This document shows positions 33,275-36,440 of a DNA stretch of 36,440 nt, piece by piece (within the stretch, counting starts at the first letter, position 1; every line of letters begins with the position of its first letter). The notes beneath the pieces were generated by a model, which was not told where the DNA came from, made no database searches, and saw nothing but the letters and a program-made list of their open reading frames with translations. A program made the position numbers and the translations under genes. The stretch is from positions 1-36,440 of the forward strand of contig RSEH01000360.1 in the NCBI GenBank assembly GCA_006503475.1, in the 5' to 3' direction. The stretch is from Stentor roeselii. Lineage: Eukaryota > Ciliophora > Heterotrichea > Heterotrichida > Stentoridae.

Positions 33275-34558
33275 TTAATTATGCTTGAGCAAAGAATTTA
33301 AGTGTTTTTGGGTTTTAGAGTCTGATATGAAAGTGTTGATGTAAGTTGATAGGAATGATAAACAGCCAGGGTCAGATGCCATGTAAGTCTCTTCAAATAG
33401 GTTTAAAAACATGTTTTCAGCTTCTGCTTTGTGACTGGAGAAGTAAAAAAGAGCTATCTTGATAAATGACAGGTTGTCATATCCAGAGTACCTCACACTC
33501 ACTTGAAATGAAATTCTTAAAAAGTTTTCAGAGTTTTGTGAAAGTTCAGATAATCTTAAGTACAATAAAGAATGTTCAGGAATTTCTTGGTAATAAAAGT
33601 TAAGATGATCGATGATGTTTTCAAGGGTTTCTAATCTTTTCGTTATTAGACCTGCAAGGGTGAAAATCATCATTTTTTCTTTTGAGGCTTGGATAAACTG
33701 GTTCTTTCTGATGAACTTTCCAAGTTTTTTTATTGTATTTTTTTTTGAATATGATGACCAGGCTAATAGTAATTTTTTTATAATTTTTGAAGTAAATAAG
33801 TTTTCATTACTTGAAATAGAATCTTGAAAGAATTTCTTTACAGAGTCGTTTTTATTTTCTTCATAGTAAAAAGGAGCGTATTTAAGCCAAGACTCTGGTT
33901 TTTGTGGCTTTTTTGGAGAATTTATAACTTTTAAGTAAAATTCGGAGAATTTTACATAATAACCTGAAGCGAAGTAAATTTTTGAGATTTTTAAGTCATT
34001 GTCGCCGATTTGTTCTAATATTTTTATGCTTTGTTTGTAGTAGTCACACATTCTTTCTATTGGCTGTAAAATGTTGGAGAGGTTAGAATGTTGATTTATT
34101 TGTTTCGTAAATTTTGACAAGAAAAAGGATCGGAAGTCTGGAGCGAAGTAGTTTTTAGGGGAATTTGGGGTTTTTAAACTTGGGTAAGATGTGAAATGGT
34201 GTATTGTAAATCTTCCGCTTCTGAAATTGTCGAGGTTTTTGTTGTAGATTTCAACGAAATGCTTCTCAGCACAGAATTTGCAGAAGAAAAATTTACATGA
34301 GCATTTGAATAGGGCTAGCAAGTCGCAGTCTTTGCAGATGTTGGATCCTTTCGGCAAACACGTAACACAAAGATTTTTCCCTTCAATATTATGTCTCAAT
34401 TCTTCACTCTTATTAATTTTTTTACATTCTTGACAATAGTTAAGTTCAAAAGCTCCACAATCATCACAAACCGGTGAAAGTTTCTCAGTATTTAAATCCG
34501 TCTGATGATTCTTATAATCAAAGGTACTATTGTTGCATATAAAGCAATTGCGACTCAT
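33275..34558 (-). CDS. Cysteine-rich zinc-finger protein with helical C-terminus
   Basis: 427 aa from MSRNCFICNN; an ATG eight codons upstream (34582) is also possible. The first 120 residues carry repeated Cys pairs: CFIC, CDDC, YCQEC, LCVTC, ICKDC, then FKCSCKFFFCKFCAEKHF, which resembles a B-box or RING/LIM-like metal site. A linker rich in Ser/Pro follows, then 280 residues of helical, TPR-like pattern (KIYFASGYYVKFSEFYLKV, LLYLRLSELSQNSENFLRIS, IKIALFYFSSHKAEAENMFLNL). Such proteins are common and expanded in ciliates; a role as a ubiquitin ligase or scaffold is only inference. It converges with the TBC gene (7 bp) and diverges from the next gene (56 bp). Confidence 0.75.
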   Translation of the reverse strand: MSRNCFICNNSTFDYKNHQTDLNTEKLSPVCDDCGAFELNYCQECKKINKSEELRHNIEGKNLCVTCLPKGSNICKDCDLLALFKCSCKFFFCKFCAEKHFVEIYNKNLDNFRSGRFTIHHFTSYPSLKTPNSPKNYFAPDFRSFFLSKFTKQINQHSNLSNILQPIERMCDYYKQSIKILEQIGDNDLKISKIYFASGYYVKFSEFYLKVINSPKKPQKPESWLKYAPFYYEENKNDSVKKFFQDSISSNENLFTSKIIKKLLLAWSSYSKKNTIKKLGKFIRKNQFIQASKEKMMIFTLAGLITKRLETLENIIDHLNFYYQEIPEHSLLYLRLSELSQNSENFLRISFQVSVRYSGYDNLSFIKIALFYFSSHKAEAENMFLNLFEETYMASDPGCLSFLSTYINTFISDSKTQKHLNSLLKHN

Positions 34559-34614
34559 GATTATTATTCTATATTTAAACAAAACTCAAATAATCAGAAC
34601 CTCATTTCTAATAA
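34559..34614. promoter_or_regulatory. 56-bp divergent intergenic region
   Basis: It lies between the zinc-finger gene (-) and the N-myristoylation-type gene (+). It is AT-rich (ttattattctatatttaaac) and ends with two in-frame TAA codons just before the plus-strand ATG, which supports that start. Confidence 0.4.
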
Positions 34615-36315
34615 ATGGGAAATATTTGCTCATCAGACCCTCAAGTCATCAAACCAGTCATCTTTACATAGCAAACTTTTTCTCAGTCCACCCAAACCTC
34701 AAGGTCCTCTGAAAATTCATTAGAAGAAGATTTAGTCTTCAATTCAAAAGTAGTCCAAAAACTTAGTTTGTCGATTTGTTTGACTCATTGGCAGAAACTT
34801 CATCTTCATTTCCTGAGTAGCTACTTTTTTACTTGGAAAGACTCTATCATTTCAGGTCTTTCTGAAAGTTCTTCAATGATCACAGCTAATTGTTTTGAGA
34901 CTGACTTGATTAGTACTGCGCAGTTAACTGAAAATAATTTTAAAGAAGCTAGGGATTTGATTTTGTTTGAGAATAAAGTTGTTATTAGGGAAAGTCCTTT
35001 GTTTCAGCATATGGAACAGGTGAAGAAATCTGACGAGGTACCCATGGCTTTAACTTCACTTTTTCGATATTTTGAAGAGATGATGGATAAGAAGTATGAG
35101 GCTGACCTGTCAAACATTTCAGCGGGTCGACCATTCATAACAATCCCGGACTTTTTCCTTGACCACCTGATCCGAGTTTACGGGCTGAAAAAGCTAGCCC
35201 AAAAATCCATGATCCAAATGATGATGACTTTAAAGACCCTGAACGACAAAGACCACGGTTACGGCAAACTTCTCTGTCAACTTTTGCACATCTTCGATTT
35301 CAACCCGATTCCAAACCAACTTGCTTTTTTTCTTACAAAAGCGAGATTCGAGACCAACAAATTAATAAACAACAAAAAGTCAAAATCAAAGCGTTTAGAA
35401 GAAATTCACATCGTTGATGCCTTTTCATTGATTTTTTCATTACTTCCAACAAGTCGATTCGCAAGGGCAAAGGCCCTGAGCCTTATCAAGCCGAAGACAA
35501 TGACTGACTCCGAGTTCCTTTTATTTAAAGTTTCAATGAAAACTATTCGACAGGGACTGACTCCAGATCAAATGTTTGACTTAATCGACAAGAAGTCAAC
35601 AGGACAAGTTTCAGTCAAGTCAATAGCGAAGTTCATGCAGAGGTCTTTAGAAATCCTTGTCGAAGAACAGGACTTCTCAACTATCAACTCAATATTCGAC
35701 ATAAAAAGATCCACGAAAATCTCAAAAGTCACTTTTTTATCAAAACTTTCAATTAAAACCTCTGCTGAGTACTTAAAAAAAGAAAATCTTTCAATTCCAA
35801 AATCTTTATTTTTATCAAATTTCAGCGAAATCTTTAAAATCGTGCAACTTCGAGAAACTGCTTTTTTGACGACTGTTTTTAAGAGTTTTAACAAGTCGCA
35901 TCTGGGTCTTCAGGAGTTTTTAGAAGGTTTGAAGAGAGTTAATCAAGGATTTTTTGTAGCTTATCCACAGCAGCTGTTTGAAGAAGCCTTGCTTTTAAAC
36001 TCTGATTGTTCTCTTGTTGGAGTCGGGCTTGACTCTTTTATTAAAATTGTTGAGAATCAGTCTTTACTTGTGAATGATTTCAGTAATTTTTAAATAGATT
36101 CCGGACTTTTAGACCCAAAAATCATTGAAAGTCCTGATAAAGATAGAAAGTTGAGGAAACAAGCTTCTGATATCATTGTGGAAAGAAAGGATAGACCTCG
36201 CAGGTCTTCGAATATTTTAGAAAAAACTGGACTTGGGTATAGCAGAGGGTCGACTCCGGTGGATAACTCGAATAACCTTAGGTGCAAGTCTCCGGCTTTT
36301 GGGGCGAAAGGTTGA
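34615..36315 (+). CDS. EF-hand-like protein with N-terminal myristoylation-type motif (two 15-nt introns)
   Basis: CDS join(34615..34656,34672..36082,36098..36315), 556 aa. The ATG follows two in-frame TAA codons and gives MGNICSSDPQ, which fits the N-myristoylation consensus (Gly2, Ser6) with an adjacent Cys5 for palmitoylation. Two 15-nt introns remove an in-frame TAG and TAA. The second joins NDFNSGLLDPK and adds a basic tail of about 70 residues rich in Arg, Lys and Ser. Around residue 310 is an EF-hand-like loop (DLIDKKSTGQVSVKSIAKFM) with the D.....G spacing but missing acidic ligands; a second weaker one lies near DIKRSTKISKVTFLSKL. The rest is helical. I do not recognise the family. 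Confidence 0.75.
34657..34671 (+). other. 15-nt intron 1 of the EF-hand-like gene
   Basis: GTCATCTTTACATAG, phase 0, with A at position 10. It begins GTC rather than the more usual GTA. It removes an in-frame TAG and links the myristoylation motif to the open frame. Confidence 0.75.
36083..36097 (+). other. 15-nt intron 2 of the EF-hand-like gene
   Basis: GTAATTTTTAAATAG, splitting a codon after its first base. It carries the in-frame TAA. The 72 codons after it are open to a TGA at 36313 and protein-like. Confidence 0.85.
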
Positions 36316-36332
36316 AGTTTAATTAGTAGAGT

Positions 36333-36440
36333 TTTGAAGTAGTTAGATATGATGAAGATATAGAATTGAGGTATTTGAAGGATTGAGAAAGATTTGAAGT
36401 AGTTAGAAGGCTGGAAGATTTAGAATTGAGGTATTTGAAG
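36333..36440. repeat. Tandem repeat, two copies, 60-bp period, at the window end
   Basis: tttgaagtagttaga and tagaattgaggtatttgaag occur at 36333-36380 and again at 36393-36440. Further copies may lie beyond the window. It is non-coding and follows the TGA of the EF-hand-like gene. Confidence 0.85.

Overview
The window looks like macronuclear DNA of a heterotrich ciliate, most likely Stentor or a close relative. Three things support this. The DNA is AT-rich and extremely gene-dense. All three standard stop codons end convincing genes, so TAA and TAG are not sense codons as in Tetrahymena or Paramecium, and TGA is not Trp as in Blepharisma. Every frame interruption inside a conserved gene is removed by a GT...AG intron of exactly 15 nt with an A at position 10. 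Tiny 15-nt introns plus the standard code is the published signature of Stentor coeruleus. There are no prokaryotic features.

Layout. 1-6.5 kb: 5' part of a P4-type lipid flippase (-), an unknown protein (+), a PARN-like deadenylase (-), a coiled-coil protein with an Ig/AIR9-like N-terminus (+), and a VDAC/Tom40-like mitochondrial beta-barrel (-). 6.5-12.8 kb: a cyclic-nucleotide-gated K+ channel (+), a CDPK with four EF-hands (+), a cytochrome b561-b5-b5 reductase fusion (-), and CFAP20 (-). 12.8-20 kb: a PX sorting nexin (+), an unknown protein starting 4 nt later (+), a PUF RNA-binding protein (-), a 1-kb AT-rich gap, a GPCR-PIP kinase fusion (+), and an ATP11 F1-assembly factor (-). 20-28.7 kb: four tandem paralogues with paired, degenerate FHA domains (+), interrupted by a degenerate Rab-like pseudo-GTPase (-) that needs one 15-nt intron, then a small basic protein overlapping the fourth paralogue by one base. 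28.7-36.4 kb: a copine-like protein (-), a candidate short Pol III-type RNA, a double cNMP-binding protein (-), a TBC1D5-type RabGAP with four 15-nt introns (+), a cysteine-rich zinc-finger protein (-), and an EF-hand-like protein with an N-myristoylation-type start and two introns (+).

The window is not an operon or a known cluster. Its contents lean toward signalling (cNMP, Ca2+, phosphoinositide), membrane traffic, cilia and mitochondria. The clearest locally expanded and unexplained system is the FHA family at 20.1-28.4 kb. Structural features of note are divergent start codons 10-56 bp apart, convergent coding ends that abut or overlap, tandem repeats of 60-71 bp, and two intergenic tracts of 271 and 207 bp with not one G on the + strand.
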